A DNA stretch of 64,000 nt from Asticcacaulis sp. EMRT-3 (GTDB lineage Bacteria > Pseudomonadota > Alphaproteobacteria > Caulobacterales > Caulobacteraceae). The first letter of the stretch is position 1. The number at the start of each line of letters is the position of its first letter. This document shows positions 49,867 through 58,955 of the stretch, in pieces. The stretch is from NCBI RefSeq assembly GCF_030027245.1, contig NZ_JASERT010000001.1, forward strand, positions 1,790,501 through 1,854,500, in the 5' to 3' direction. The notes under the pieces are model-generated. The model did no database searches. It saw nothing but the letters and a program-made list of their open reading frames with translations, and was not told the origin of the DNA. The position numbers and the translations under genes were made by a program.

Positions 49867-51264
49867 TCAGTAGCTTTTCAGCACCTGAAAAACGGCGCGC
49901 AGGGTCTGGGCTTCGGCCCCGACCGGATAGCCCGCCCGCCCGCGCGGATTCCAGGCATAGATGTCGAAATGCACCCAGGCGCCGCTTTTGGGTGCAAAGC
50001 GTTGCAGGAACAGGGCCGCCGTCACCGATCCGGCCTGCGCCCAGCCGGCGGGATCATTGCGGATGTCGGCAATGTCGGACTCAAGCGCATCCTGATAACC
50101 AGCCCACAGGGGCATCCGCCACAGGGGGTCATGGCGGGCGATGGCGGCCACTTCAAGCTGGCGGGCCAGATCTTCGTTCTCCGTATAAAAAGGTATCACC
50201 TCCGGCCCTAAAGCGGCGCGCGCAGCACCCGTGAGGGTGGCGAAATCGACGGTCAGGGTGGGGTTCAGTTCGCCGGCGCGTGCCAGAGCATCGGCGAGGA
50301 TCAGTCGCCCCTCGGCATCGGTATTGCCGATCTCGATGCTGAGGCCAGCCCGCGAGGCCAGTATGTCGCCGGGCCGAAAGGCATTGCCGGAAATGGCGTT
50401 TTCAACGGCGGGCAACAAAACATGCAGGCGCACCGGCAGATCGGCCCCCATCACCCAGCCCGCCAGAGCCAGAGCATGGGCCGCCCCGCCCATATCCTTC
50501 TTCATCAGGGCCATGCCGCCGCCCGGCTTGATATTCAGGCCGCCCGTATCGAAGGCCACCCCCTTGCCGACCAGCACGATGACGGGCGCGTCCGGCTCCG
50601 CGCCCGCGCCCTGCCAGCCGATCTCGATAAAGCGCGGCGCATTGCCGGGCCCGGCGGCGCGCCCGACCGCATGAACCGCCGGATAATTGTGCGTCAGCAG
50701 ATCGTCGCCGGTAATCACGCTGACGTCGGCACCATGCGCTTCGGCCAGGCTTCGCGCGGCAGTCTCGATCTCGGCGGGCCCCATATCATTGGTGGGGGTA
50801 TTGACCAGATCGCGCGCCAGGGCGTGCGCTTCCGCTTCCAGAGCGATGGCGGCGCGCGCACCGGCATCGAGGCGGCTGTCGTCAAGCACGGCCTCAACAG
50901 GCTTGGCCGACGCCTTATAACGGTTGAAACTGTAGGCCCCCAGCGCCCAGGCCACATGGATGGCGTGCCGGTCAAGCGCCGCGTCGCATTCCAGCGCCCA
51001 GACGCCTTTCGGCAATTGCGTGGGCAGGCCGCGAAAACGCATCGGCGACCAGGTTTTGCGCGCGCCTAAGCCAAACCAGCCGGTCAGGCCCTTGCCATCG
51101 GGCAGGATGATCAGGCTGCCCGCCTTGCCGCTAAAGGTTTTCAGACGCAAAAACCCGGCCTGTTCGGCAGGCAGGGCGGTGATGCAGGCATCGGCGTCTT
51201 CCTCAAACAGGGCGATCAGCCGGTTTTCCGTGGCGGGGGCTGGATTTTTGAGCGGCTTGGGCAT
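49867..51264 (-). CDS. Leucyl aminopeptidase-family protein (M17)
   Basis: A 465-residue metallopeptidase. Active-site marks: VGKGVAFDTGGLNIKPG, KKDMGGAA, the signature NTDAEGRLILADALA and DFATLTGAARAAL. Two metal ions and lysine/aspartate residues are in place. N-terminal macro-like domain is divergent. Similar to the PepA/PepB type of cytosol aminopeptidase; alphaproteobacteria often carry a paralogue such as this. Confidence 0.93.
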   Translation of the reverse strand: MPKPLKNPAPATENRLIALFEEDADACITALPAEQAGFLRLKTFSGKAGSLIILPDGKGLTGWFGLGARKTWSPMRFRGLPTQLPKGVWALECDAALDRHAIHVAWALGAYSFNRYKASAKPVEAVLDDSRLDAGARAAIALEAEAHALARDLVNTPTNDMGPAEIETAARSLAEAHGADVSVITGDDLLTHNYPAVHAVGRAAGPGNAPRFIEIGWQGAGAEPDAPVIVLVGKGVAFDTGGLNIKPGGGMALMKKDMGGAAHALALAGWVMGADLPVRLHVLLPAVENAISGNAFRPGDILASRAGLSIEIGNTDAEGRLILADALARAGELNPTLTVDFATLTGAARAALGPEVIPFYTENEDLARQLEVAAIARHDPLWRMPLWAGYQDALESDIADIRNDPAGWAQAGSVTAALFLQRFAPKSGAWVHFDIYAWNPRGRAGYPVGAEAQTLRAVFQVLKSY

Positions 51265-51338
51265 GGCGTCGTCCGTCAGCGTTAATAAAGGTTAAGGGTT
51301 TAACTCTATCTTCATACGATTAACCGAAAGCTTAAAGT

Positions 51339-51378
51339 GCATCCCAAAAAGTGTGACGCACTTTTTGGATCCAGATGC
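51339..51378. repeat. R3 palindromic repeat, core unit
   Basis: GCATCCCAAAAAGTGTGACG..CACTTTTTGGATCCAGATGC, near-perfect inverted repeat, 36 bases upstream of the TPR gene start. In the opposite orientation to the copy at 49735-49780. Confidence 0.85.
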
Positions 51379-51413
51379 ACGACAAACAAAGTACCATCGC
51401 GGAGTGCCGATTC

Positions 51414-52331
51414 ATGAATCGTCTGGCCACCAGTTTTTGTTTGAGCCTTGTTGCCGCCAGCTTCGTTGCCGCCCAACCGGCTTCAGCGGGCCTGTTCGGC
51501 GGTGACAAAAAAAGCGACGCAGCCGTGACCTCGACGCCTTCGGCCATGACCACGGTGGCAGGGGCGTCCTCGGAGGATTTCCATAAGGCCAGCAAGGCCG
51601 AGATCGAGCAGACCCTGCGCGCTGATCCTCTGGCTCAGGCCGCCTTTTTCAGCAACCAGTTCGACCACGATCCCACCAATGTGCAGATCGGGCTTTATTT
51701 CTCCAATGCCCTGCGCGCGCTGAAACGCTATGATCAGGCCGCCGACATTGCCCATCGCGTTTTGCTGTTCGCACCCGATAATGTCGATCTGCTGCTGGCC
51801 GCCGCCCGCGCCCATATTGCCGGTAATGATGCTTTCCTGGCCATCGATCCGCTCCAGCACGCCATTGCGCTGAAGCCTAAGGACTGGCAGGCCTATTCGT
51901 TGCTCGGCGTCGCCTATCAGCAGGTCAAGCGCACCGACGATGCGCAAACCCAGTGGGCTACGGCCTTGCAGCTTTCGCCCAATAATCCCGCCGTACTGAC
52001 CAATATCGCCATGGCCAAGGTGGTGAACGGCGATTTCAAGGGGGCCGAGCCTTTGTTGCGCACGGCAGCCGCCCAGAAGGACGCCACGATCCAGGTGCGT
52101 CAGAATCTGGCCCTCGTCCTCGGCCTGGAAGGCCAGATGGATCAGGCCGAGAGACTGCTGCGCGAAGACCTGCCACCGCAGCAGGCCGATGCCGATCTGG
52201 CCTGGCTGCATCAGGCCGTGGCGGCGCGGGGTCTGGCCTCTGCGGCACCACCCGCCGCCGCGCCCGCGCCCGCTGCCACCACGGATGCGCCGGGCCGCTC
52301 ATGGGCCTCGGTTCAGGCCGCTGGCGGCTAG
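51414..52331 (+). CDS. Secreted TPR-repeat protein (TadD-like)
   Basis: A 305-residue protein from ATG 51414 (GGAG nine bases upstream) with a signal peptide (MNRLATSFCLSLVAASFVAA, cleavage near PASAG). TPR motifs follow: FSNALRALKRYDQAADIAHRV, WQAYSLLGVAYQQVKRTDDA, VLTNIAMAKVVNGDFKGAEP, QNLALVLGLEGQMDQAERLL. This resembles TadD-like proteins, but no tad/cpa pilus genes are in the window. The stop TAG is the first three bases of R1 copy D. Confidence 0.8.
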   Translation: MNRLATSFCLSLVAASFVAAQPASAGLFGGDKKSDAAVTSTPSAMTTVAGASSEDFHKASKAEIEQTLRADPLAQAAFFSNQFDHDPTNVQIGLYFSNALRALKRYDQAADIAHRVLLFAPDNVDLLLAAARAHIAGNDAFLAIDPLQHAIALKPKDWQAYSLLGVAYQQVKRTDDAQTQWATALQLSPNNPAVLTNIAMAKVVNGDFKGAEPLLRTAAAQKDATIQVRQNLALVLGLEGQMDQAERLLREDLPPQQADADLAWLHQAVAARGLASAAPPAAAPAPAATTDAPGRSWASVQAAGG

Positions 52332-52443
52332 AGCAACGAGCGTTTAATTTGACTTACAAATTGAATGCGAGATGCGGAAAAACGTAAAATGTAGAGCGGG
52401 TTGCATGCCTTTGACCGATTCAATCAGAATGCAAACCGCTCTA
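52329..52443 (+). repeat. R1 dispersed repeat, copy D
   Basis: About 115 bases starting TAGAGCAACGAGCG, nearly identical to copy A, and containing the TAG stop codon of the TPR gene. It occupies the left third of the 322-base gap before nrdB. Confidence 0.92.
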
Positions 52444-52578
52444 AACCCGATCACATTGCTGAAACGGACAGATTTTCGACTCCGCGCGCGGAGGCGAACC
52501 TGCTAGGCTGTGGCCCAAAGCACGGCGACACATGGCCGCGCCACTTTATCCCCAAAAACCACCTACCATATATAGACA

Positions 52579-52593
52579 TTAAGCTGGCATTAA
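52579..52593 (+). promoter_or_regulatory. Perfect CtrA box upstream of nrdB
   Basis: TTAA-GCTGGCA-TTAA, exact CtrA consensus, ending 60 bases before the nrdB start. Just upstream lies ACCATATATAGACA (52566-52579 region), a partial resemblance to an NrdR box. No other identifiable gene or site lies in the gap 52444-52653. Confidence 0.65.
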
Positions 52594-52653
52594 CCACCAT
52601 CTGTGGTGATATGGCAGAACCTTCAGGCGTTCAGTTCGATTCGGGAAACCCCC

Positions 52654-53709
52654 ATGACCAGTTCCATTCTTCTTGCCGATTCCCATGCCGGTTTATTGAA
52701 GGCGTCGCACGCCTATAAGCCCTTCCGCTATCCGTGGGCGTTTGAGTACTGGCGCAAGCAGCAGCAGGTGCACTGGATTCCCGAAGAGGTGCCGCTGGGC
52801 GAGGACTGCAAGGACTGGGCGGCCAAGCTCAATGACGGCGAACGCAATCTGCTGACGCAGATTTTCCGCTTCTTCACCCAGTCCGACATCGAGGTGCAGG
52901 ACAATTATCTCGAACGCTATGGCCGCGTGTTCAAGCCGACCGAAATCAAGATGATGCTGGCCTCCTTCGCCAATATGGAAACCATCCATATTGCGGCCTA
53001 TGCGCTTCTGCTTGAGACCATCGGTATGCCTGAGGCGGAATTCGGCGCCTTCATGGAATATGAGGCGATGCGCGACAAGCATGACTTTATGCAGCAGTTC
53101 GGCGTCGATACCGAGGCTGATGTCTGCCGGACGCTCGCCATGTTCGGCGGCTTTACCGAAGGCCTGCAACTGTTCGCCTCGTTCGCCATGCTGATGAACT
53201 TCCCGCGCTTCAACAAGATGAAGGGCATGGGCCAGATCGTCTCGTGGTCGGTGCGCGATGAGAGCCTGCACTGTGAAGGCGTCATCAAGCTGTATCACGC
53301 CTTCAACCGCGAAACCAAGGCGGTCACCAAGAGCGTGGCCGATGACATTATCGACTGCTGCAAGACGGTGGTGTCGATGGAGGACAAGTTCATCGATCTG
53401 GCCTTTGAGATGGGGCCGGTGCAGGGCATGACGCCGGAAGACATCAAGGCCTATATCCGCTACATCGCCGACTGGCGCTTAAAGCAGCTCGAACTGCCGC
53501 AGGTGTTCGATGCGCCGAAGGAAAACCCGCTGCCGTGGCTTCAGGTCATGCTGTCGGGCGTTGAGCACGCCAACTTCTTCGAGGCGCGCGCCACCGAATA
53601 TTCCAAGGCGGCCACCAAGGGGCAATGGACGGGCGGCGACGGCGTGTGGGGCGCTTTCGACCAGTTGATGAAAAAGCGCGCCGAGGCCACCAAGGCGGGC
53701 GCGCTCTGA
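52654..53709 (+). CDS. nrdB: Ribonucleoside-diphosphate reductase beta subunit (class Ia)
   Basis: A 351-residue radical subunit. ATG 52654 gives the normal start (MTSSILLADSHAGLLKASHA). Iron ligands: FTQSDIEVQDNY (Asp/Glu), FANMETIHIAAYALLLETI (Glu and His, radical Tyr), GLQLFASFAML, and VRDESLHCEG (Glu, His). It works with NrdA to make dNTPs; nrdA is not in the window. A strong terminator follows and a CtrA box precedes it. Confidence 0.95.
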   Translation: MTSSILLADSHAGLLKASHAYKPFRYPWAFEYWRKQQQVHWIPEEVPLGEDCKDWAAKLNDGERNLLTQIFRFFTQSDIEVQDNYLERYGRVFKPTEIKMMLASFANMETIHIAAYALLLETIGMPEAEFGAFMEYEAMRDKHDFMQQFGVDTEADVCRTLAMFGGFTEGLQLFASFAMLMNFPRFNKMKGMGQIVSWSVRDESLHCEGVIKLYHAFNRETKAVTKSVADDIIDCCKTVVSMEDKFIDLAFEMGPVQGMTPEDIKAYIRYIADWRLKQLELPQVFDAPKENPLPWLQVMLSGVEHANFFEARATEYSKAATKGQWTGGDGVWGAFDQLMKKRAEATKAGAL

Positions 53710-53715
53710 AATCGC

Positions 53716-53747
53716 AAAAAGCCTCCGGCGACGGAGGCTTTTTTTAT
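53716..53747 (+). terminator. Rho-independent terminator of nrdB
   Basis: AAAAAGCCTCCG-GCGA-CGGAGGCTTTTTTT: seven-base stem with a seven-T run, six bases after the nrdB stop codon. Confidence 0.92.
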
Positions 53748-53750
53748 GAC

Positions 53751-54146
53751 CTAATGCAGTCTGTGGCGCGCGTCGGGCAGGTCGAGCGAAAAAGCCGGTA
53801 TCTCGACCATGCGCTGTGCGCCCTTCGCGTCTTCAAAGACATAGTGGCCGCACATCATGCCGCTGTCGGTGGTGAGAGGGCAGCCCGATGTGTAGGTGAA
53901 GCTTTCGCCCGGTTGCAGCACCGGGGTTTCGCCGACCACGCCGGGGCCATCGACGTGTTCGACATGGCCGCGGCCATCGGTGATCGTCCAGTGGCGCGTC
54001 TTCAGTTGCGCCGTGTCGGAGCCGAGATTTTCCATGGTGATATGATAGGCCCAGACGTACCGATCCGTATGGCCGTGCTGTTCGGGCGGCACATATTCGA
54101 CCTCGACGGCGATTTGAATATCATGGCTGATGGTCTGGTAGGGCAT
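53751..54146 (-). CDS. apaG: ApaG protein
   Basis: A 131-residue ApaG protein with the VEYVPPEQHGHTDRYVWAYH start, ENLGSDTAQLKTRHWTITD, VVGETPVLQPGESFTYTSGCPL and MCGHYVF, all typical. Biochemical role unclear in bacteria (the fold is fibronectin III-like, related to polymerase delta-interacting protein 2). Divergent from dCTP deaminase gene; a CtrA box lies between. Confidence 0.94.
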   Translation of the reverse strand: MPYQTISHDIQIAVEVEYVPPEQHGHTDRYVWAYHITMENLGSDTAQLKTRHWTITDGRGHVEHVDGPGVVGETPVLQPGESFTYTSGCPLTTDSGMMCGHYVFEDAKGAQRMVEIPAFSLDLPDARHRLH

Positions 54147-54166
54147 GGTTTACACTTGCTGCAACT

Positions 54167-54181
54167 TTAAAGCTCTCTTAA
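54167..54181. promoter_or_regulatory. Perfect CtrA box between apaG and dcd
   Basis: TTAA-AGCTCTC-TTAA. It is 20 bases from the apaG start codon and 37 bases from the dcd start codon. The distance suits dcd control best; near apaG it would overlap the leader. Confidence 0.62.
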
Positions 54182-54218
54182 ATGGTCTGCCCACGCCTGA
54201 CAAAGAGATTCCGTCCCT

Positions 54219-55268
54219 ATGCCACCAGAAAACCAGCCAGACCCCCTGCCCGCCGTGCTGGCCCCCGGCATTGACGGCATCCTGCCCATGCAAAGTCTGG
54301 CCGCCCTGATCGACAGCGGCGCCATCCGCAGCCAGACGCCGTTCGATGATAACCAGATTCAACCGGCCAGTCTTGATCTGCGGCTGGGCCGCCGCGCCTG
54401 GCGAGTACGCGCCTCGTTTTTGCCGCGCGGGCGGCGGGTGATGGACCGGCTGGCCGATGTGAAGATGCACGAAATGGATCTGACGCATGGCGCGGTGTTC
54501 GAATCGGGCTGCGTCTATATTGCCGAATTGCAGGAAAGCCTCGACCTGCCCAAGGGCATTTCGGCGCGCGCCAATCCCAAATCCTCGACCGGCCGCGTCG
54601 ATGTTTTTGTGCGGCTGTTGTCCGATCACGGCGATCTGTTTGATGATGTGGCCGAAGGCTATTGCGGGCCAACCTTTGTCGAAATCGCGCCGCAGACCTT
54701 TTCGGTGCTGGCGCGCACGGGCACCCGGCTCAATCAGTTGCGCCTCAAGCGCGGCCGCCCGCCCAAGCTCTACTCAACCGATTGCGGCGTCGATCTGACC
54801 GGCGAACTGGTCGGGTTTCGCGCCCGCCGCCACGCCGGCATCATCGATCTTGACCATATTGCCGGTCACGATCCGCGTAAATTCTGGGAACCGCTCGGCT
54901 TCAGCGGCGGCGAACTGCTGCTCGATCCTGGCGAGTTCTATATTCTCGCCTCGAAAACCCATGTCGAGATTCCGGTGCGCGAAGCCGCCGAAATGCTGCC
55001 CATCGATCCGGGCGTCGGCGAGTTCCGCGTGCATTATGCCGGTTTCTTCGATCCGGGCTTCGGCACGGCGGAGGCGCAAGGCTCAGGCTCGCGCGGCGTG
55101 CTGGAAGTGCGTTGTCACGAAACCCCCTTCCTGCTCGAAGACGGGCAAACCGTGGCGCGGCTGGTCTATGAGCCGCTGACCGACAAGCCGACGAAGCTGT
55201 ATGGGCAACTGGGATCGAACTACCAGAAGCAGGGGCTGAAACTGAGCAAACATTTTCAGCCGTGGTGA
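54219..55268 (+). CDS. dcd: 2'-deoxycytidine 5'-triphosphate deaminase, double-domain type
   Basis: A 349-residue dCTP deaminase of the long alphaproteobacterial form with two dUTPase-like halves. Half 1: DDNQIQPASLDLRLG, ISARANPKSSTGRVDVFVRL; half 2: YILASKTHVEIP, EMLPIDPGVGEFRVHYAGFFDPGFG, and VYEPL near the end. The enzyme converts dCTP to dUTP for thymidylate synthesis. Together with nrdB 1.5 kb upstream it forms a small dNTP-metabolism group with CtrA boxes. The symbol rests on function, not on proven orthology. Confidence 0.88.
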   Translation: MPPENQPDPLPAVLAPGIDGILPMQSLAALIDSGAIRSQTPFDDNQIQPASLDLRLGRRAWRVRASFLPRGRRVMDRLADVKMHEMDLTHGAVFESGCVYIAELQESLDLPKGISARANPKSSTGRVDVFVRLLSDHGDLFDDVAEGYCGPTFVEIAPQTFSVLARTGTRLNQLRLKRGRPPKLYSTDCGVDLTGELVGFRARRHAGIIDLDHIAGHDPRKFWEPLGFSGGELLLDPGEFYILASKTHVEIPVREAAEMLPIDPGVGEFRVHYAGFFDPGFGTAEAQGSGSRGVLEVRCHETPFLLEDGQTVARLVYEPLTDKPTKLYGQLGSNYQKQGLKLSKHFQPW

Positions 55269-55390
55269 GGCTGTTCGCGTTCCCCTTCTGATCGAACGCG
55301 ATTGCGGTTGCGCGCAAACTGTGTTTCCTTTCCGGCGACCGGTGGCAAACCGGCGCAAACACAAGAAACAGGTAAAGAGGACACACTTTC

Positions 55391-55975
55391 ATGGCAAATG
55401 ACGCCACACCTGCGCCCATCACCCTGGGCAATCCCGCCGTGGTGGGCCTGGCCGGTTTCGGCATGACCACACTGGCTCTGCAACTGCATAATCTGGGGCT
55501 GATCGGCATAGCGCCGGTGCTTTGGCTGGGTTTTATTTTCGGCGGGCTGGCGCAGTTCATCGCCGGTTTCATGGAGCAGAAGACCGGCAATAATTTCGGC
55601 TTTTGCGCCTTTGTCGGCTATGGTTCGTTCTGGATATGGCTGTGCGCCTATATCATCGGCAATGCGACCGGCATCGAGATTTTCAAGCTGGCCGACAGTG
55701 ATCTGGGCTATATCCTGATGGGCTGGGCCATCTTCACCGGCGGCCTGTGGATCGCTTCGTGGCATATTTCCAAGGCGATGTGGCTGACCTTCCTCACCCT
55801 GACCATCGGCTTTGTCGGCCTCGCCTTCGTCAACTGGGGCCATCCCGAATGGCTCAAGCCCGCCGCCTATACGCTGATCCTGTGCGCCGCCACGGCCTGG
55901 TACATGATGTTCTCGATCATCTTCAAGAGCGTGTTCGGACGCGACGTACTGCCGATGGGCAAGCCGATTTTCTGA
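55391..55975 (+). CDS. Acetate/succinate transporter, GPR1/FUN34/YaaH (SatP) family
   Basis: A 194-residue protein with six membrane helices. Family marks: NPAVVGLAGFGMTTLALQLHN, LGFIFGGLAQFIAGFMEQKTGN, GSFW and VNWGHPEWLKPAAY. The sequence begins with a short polar N-terminus. Imports acetate and similar acids by proton symport in related bacteria. Confidence 0.93.
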   Translation: MANDATPAPITLGNPAVVGLAGFGMTTLALQLHNLGLIGIAPVLWLGFIFGGLAQFIAGFMEQKTGNNFGFCAFVGYGSFWIWLCAYIIGNATGIEIFKLADSDLGYILMGWAIFTGGLWIASWHISKAMWLTFLTLTIGFVGLAFVNWGHPEWLKPAAYTLILCAATAWYMMFSIIFKSVFGRDVLPMGKPIF

Positions 55976-55993
55976 TATATTACGCTTTGCGAA

Positions 55994-57439
55994 CTATTCG
56001 GGAACCGAAGGCGACGGGGCGGCGGTTGGGGTGGCTTTGGCCACCTCGCCGTCGCCCTTTTTCAATGTGCTGAAGATCAGGGTCGAGATCAGGGTGAAGC
56101 TGCCCAGTAACCAGAAGGCCTTGTGCAGGCCGCCGATCATTTCAAGGCGGTTATCGGTATCGGCGGGCAGGAAGAACAGGGTGACCAGCCCGGCCACGGC
56201 CACACCGAACGACACCGATAATTGCTGCAAGGTGCTGGCGATGGTGGAGGCGCCGCTCGTCTGTTTGCGCGGCACATCGGCATAGCTCAGCGTGTTCATA
56301 CTGGTGTACTGGATCGAGGTGGCCACGCCATAGATAAGGGCCAGAACCACGATCAGCCATATCGGCGTCTTCGCCGTGATAAAGCCGAACAAAACCAGCA
56401 GAGCGCCGACGATCAGTGTATTGACGCGCAGGATCGTCGCATAGCCGAAGCGATCGAGCAGGCGCGAAATAACCAGCTTGCTCGACATTGAGCCTATGGC
56501 CTGAGGCATAATCAAAAGGCCCGACTGCACCGGCGTCATGCCCAGCCCCAACTGGTACAGCAGCGGCAACAGGAACGGCACACCGCCGACGCCCAGCCGC
56601 GTGATGAAACTGCCGCTGACCGAGGTGGCGAAGGTGCGGATGCGAAACAGACCCAGCAGCAGCAGCGGAAAGGTCGTCTTCGCCGCGTGCAAGCCGTAGC
56701 CGAACAGCAGAAGCCCCGCTATGCCGAGCAGCCCCAGTATGCCGCCCACGCCGAGGCGGTGCTCGCCGAACACTTCCAGCACATAGGACAAAAGCGCGAT
56801 ACCCGAACTGAACAGGATCAGGCCGAGGAAATCGAGCGGTCGCGGCTTCGGATCGCGGAAATTGGGCAGTTTCATCGCCACCAGCGCCATGCCGACCAGA
56901 CCGACCGGAATATTGACGAAGAAGATGACGCGCCAGTGCAGGTAATCGACGATCAGCCCGCCCAGCAGCGGCCCCACCATCGGCGCCACCAGCATCGGAA
57001 TGGCCACGAAGCTCATGGCGCGGACAAGATCGCGGTGGTCGAAGGTGCGCACCAGAATCAGCCGCCCCACCGGCACCATCATGGCTCCGCCCATGCCCTG
57101 AAGGACGCGAAACGCCACCAGCCAATGGATATTGGTGGCCAGTCCGCACAGGAAAGAACCCAGGGTAAACAGGCCGATGGCCGAGGCGAAGACGCGGCGC
57201 GTGCCGAAGCGGTCGGCCATCCAGCCGGAAATCGGAATGAAGACGGCCAGGGCCAGGGTGTAGCTCGACAGAACAGACTTCATGCTCAATGCTGTCACAT
57301 CCAGAGCGGCGGCGATGACCGGCACGCCGGTATTGAGAATGGTGGTGTCGAGCGACTCCATGAAAAAGGCCACGGCCACCAGCCAGGGCAGCAGCGGCTT
57401 GATGGCGTCCAGATTGGGGGCGGCGGATGCGGTGGCCAC
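55994..57439 (-). CDS. MFS multidrug exporter, DHA2 (14-helix EmrB/QacA-type) family
   Basis: A 481-residue transporter with 14 predicted membrane helices, start GTG 57437-57439. Marks: LDTTILNTGVPVIAAAL, the motif GWMADRFGTRRVFASA in loop 2-3, GMGGAMMVPVGRLILVR and motif C-like PMLVAPMVGPLLGG. The C-terminus is a low-complexity Ala/Pro tail. Drug or export substrate unknown; no adjacent EmrA-type adaptor. Confidence 0.92.
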   Translation of the reverse strand: MATASAAPNLDAIKPLLPWLVAVAFFMESLDTTILNTGVPVIAAALDVTALSMKSVLSSYTLALAVFIPISGWMADRFGTRRVFASAIGLFTLGSFLCGLATNIHWLVAFRVLQGMGGAMMVPVGRLILVRTFDHRDLVRAMSFVAIPMLVAPMVGPLLGGLIVDYLHWRVIFFVNIPVGLVGMALVAMKLPNFRDPKPRPLDFLGLILFSSGIALLSYVLEVFGEHRLGVGGILGLLGIAGLLLFGYGLHAAKTTFPLLLLGLFRIRTFATSVSGSFITRLGVGGVPFLLPLLYQLGLGMTPVQSGLLIMPQAIGSMSSKLVISRLLDRFGYATILRVNTLIVGALLVLFGFITAKTPIWLIVVLALIYGVATSIQYTSMNTLSYADVPRKQTSGASTIASTLQQLSVSFGVAVAGLVTLFFLPADTDNRLEMIGGLHKAFWLLGSFTLISTLIFSTLKKGDGEVAKATPTAAPSPSVPE

Positions 57440-57601
57440 GCGGCAATCTCCTTATCTTCGGTTTCGCGCCACTATGAACATGCTTTTTTCGCAGGCAAGT
57501 CAAAGGATTATAAATATCGCTGTTTCTCCAGCTTCGTCACTAGAACGCACGCGTCAAAAACGCCCGTCCATGATGGTGTGAGCCTGCATCGCCTGCTTTT
57601 C

Positions 57602-57771
57602 CCTTCTCCCCATGACAATGGGGAGAAGGTGGCCTGAACGTAGTGAGGGCCGGATGAGGGGCTTGGCAGCCCATATGAACAGGTGGCGAAGATTGCCGCT
57701 CACCCGGTCGCCTTCGCTACGCTTGGCTCCCCCCCTCTCCCCGCTTCGCAGGGAGAGGGGGGGGAAGGCCA
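57602..57771. repeat. R2 repeat, double inverted unit, inside a 355-base gap
   Basis: Units CTTCTCCCCATGACAATGGG..AGAAGGTGGCCTGAACGTAG and CACCCGGTCGCC..CCCTCTCCCC..GGGAGAGGGG. The gap 57440-57794 contains this element and the MFS promoter; no CDS is supported. Confidence 0.65.
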
Positions 57772-57794
57772 TTCCAGGTCAAGTCATCTCGCTT

Positions 57795-58913
57795 TTAAAG
57801 CAGCGACATCTGCGGATCGCCGCCGCGAAACTGGCTGTAATCCAGTCTTGTACGCGGCACATCAAGGCCGAAGCGCCGCACGGCCAGATCGAAGCGCCTG
57901 CGCATCAGATCGGCGTGCTGGCCTGTGCCGGTCATGCGCTTGCCGAAAGTGGCGTCGTAAAGCTCACCACCGCGCGTCTGGCGGATACGGTTCAGCACCT
58001 TGTCGGCGCTGCCCGGCACATGCTGGTGCAGCCATTCCTCGAACAGGGTCTTGATCTCGTGCGGCAGGCGGATCAGCGTCATGCCGGCGCGGCGCGCCCC
58101 GGCTTCGGCGGCGGCTTTGAGGATCGCTTCCAGTTCGTGATCGGTCAGGCCGGGAATCATCGGCGCCGCCAGCACCCCCACTGGAATGCCCGCCTGCGAA
58201 AGAGCGCGAATGGTGTCGATACGGCGCTGCGGCGTGGCGGCGCGCGGCTCCATGACACGCGCCAGATCGCGGTCGAGCGTGGTGACGGACAGGCTGGCCG
58301 AGAACAGGCCCTGCGCCGCCATCGGGGCCAGAATATCGAGATCACGCTGGATCAGGGCCGATTTGGTGACGATATGGACGGGATGGCGAAACTCGGCCAG
58401 CACTTCGAGAATGCGCCGCGTCAACAACTCGGTGCGTTCAGTCGGCTGATAGGCGTCAGTATTGATGCCGAGCATCATCGGGCCGGGCCTATAATTGTGC
58501 GCGCTCAGTTCCTTACGCAGCAGGTCGGGCGCATCGGGCTTGCGGAAGATGCGCGTCTCGAAATCAATGCCGGGCGACAGGTCGAGATAGGCGTGGCTGG
58601 GGCGGGCAAAACAATAGATGCAGCCGTGTTCGCAGCCCTTATAGGGGTTGATCGAGCGGTCGAAGCCGATGTCGGGAGATGTGTTGCGCGTGATGATGCG
58701 CCGCGCCGTATCGACGCCCAGCACGGTGGCGCGCCTCGCCTTCGCCCAGTCTTCGCGCTCGTGATCGCTCCAGCCATCATCAAGCGCGTAGCGGTCAGCA
58801 TTGCCGAAGCGGTGGCTGGGCCGGTTCGATACCGAGCCGCGGCCTTTACGCGCCAGATCGGGCAGGGCGTCGTCTTCGGTGCGCGGTGCAAATGGGAGGC
58901 GGTGAATGGACAT
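57795..58913 (-). CDS. PA0069-family radical SAM protein
   Basis: A 372-residue radical SAM enzyme. The cluster-binding motif is KGCEHGCIYCFARPSH (about residues 90-105), followed by YLDLSPGIDFETRIFRK and GINTDAYQPTERTELLTR; the pattern GVLAAPMIPGLTDHELE matches PA0069/SplB-like proteins. Substrate unknown, possibly DNA-damage related from the SplB likeness, which is inference only. Confidence 0.92.
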   Translation of the reverse strand: MSIHRLPFAPRTEDDALPDLARKGRGSVSNRPSHRFGNADRYALDDGWSDHEREDWAKARRATVLGVDTARRIITRNTSPDIGFDRSINPYKGCEHGCIYCFARPSHAYLDLSPGIDFETRIFRKPDAPDLLRKELSAHNYRPGPMMLGINTDAYQPTERTELLTRRILEVLAEFRHPVHIVTKSALIQRDLDILAPMAAQGLFSASLSVTTLDRDLARVMEPRAATPQRRIDTIRALSQAGIPVGVLAAPMIPGLTDHELEAILKAAAEAGARRAGMTLIRLPHEIKTLFEEWLHQHVPGSADKVLNRIRQTRGGELYDATFGKRMTGTGQHADLMRRRFDLAVRRFGLDVPRTRLDYSQFRGGDPQMSLL

Positions 58914-58955
58914 GAATCCATTCTAGCTCCCGTTAAGAACAAATCAAGAACAATA

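Noticed and set aside
51284-51340. Cluster of five TTAA words upstream of the TPR gene as CtrA sites
   Set aside because: Starts are spaced 10, 8, 20 and 12 bases; none gives the required 11-base spacing of TTAA-N7-TTAA.
56151-57503. 450-residue open frame in another frame of the MFS gene
   Set aside because: Low-complexity Arg/Gly/His sequence; the MFS frame has clear membrane helices and motifs.
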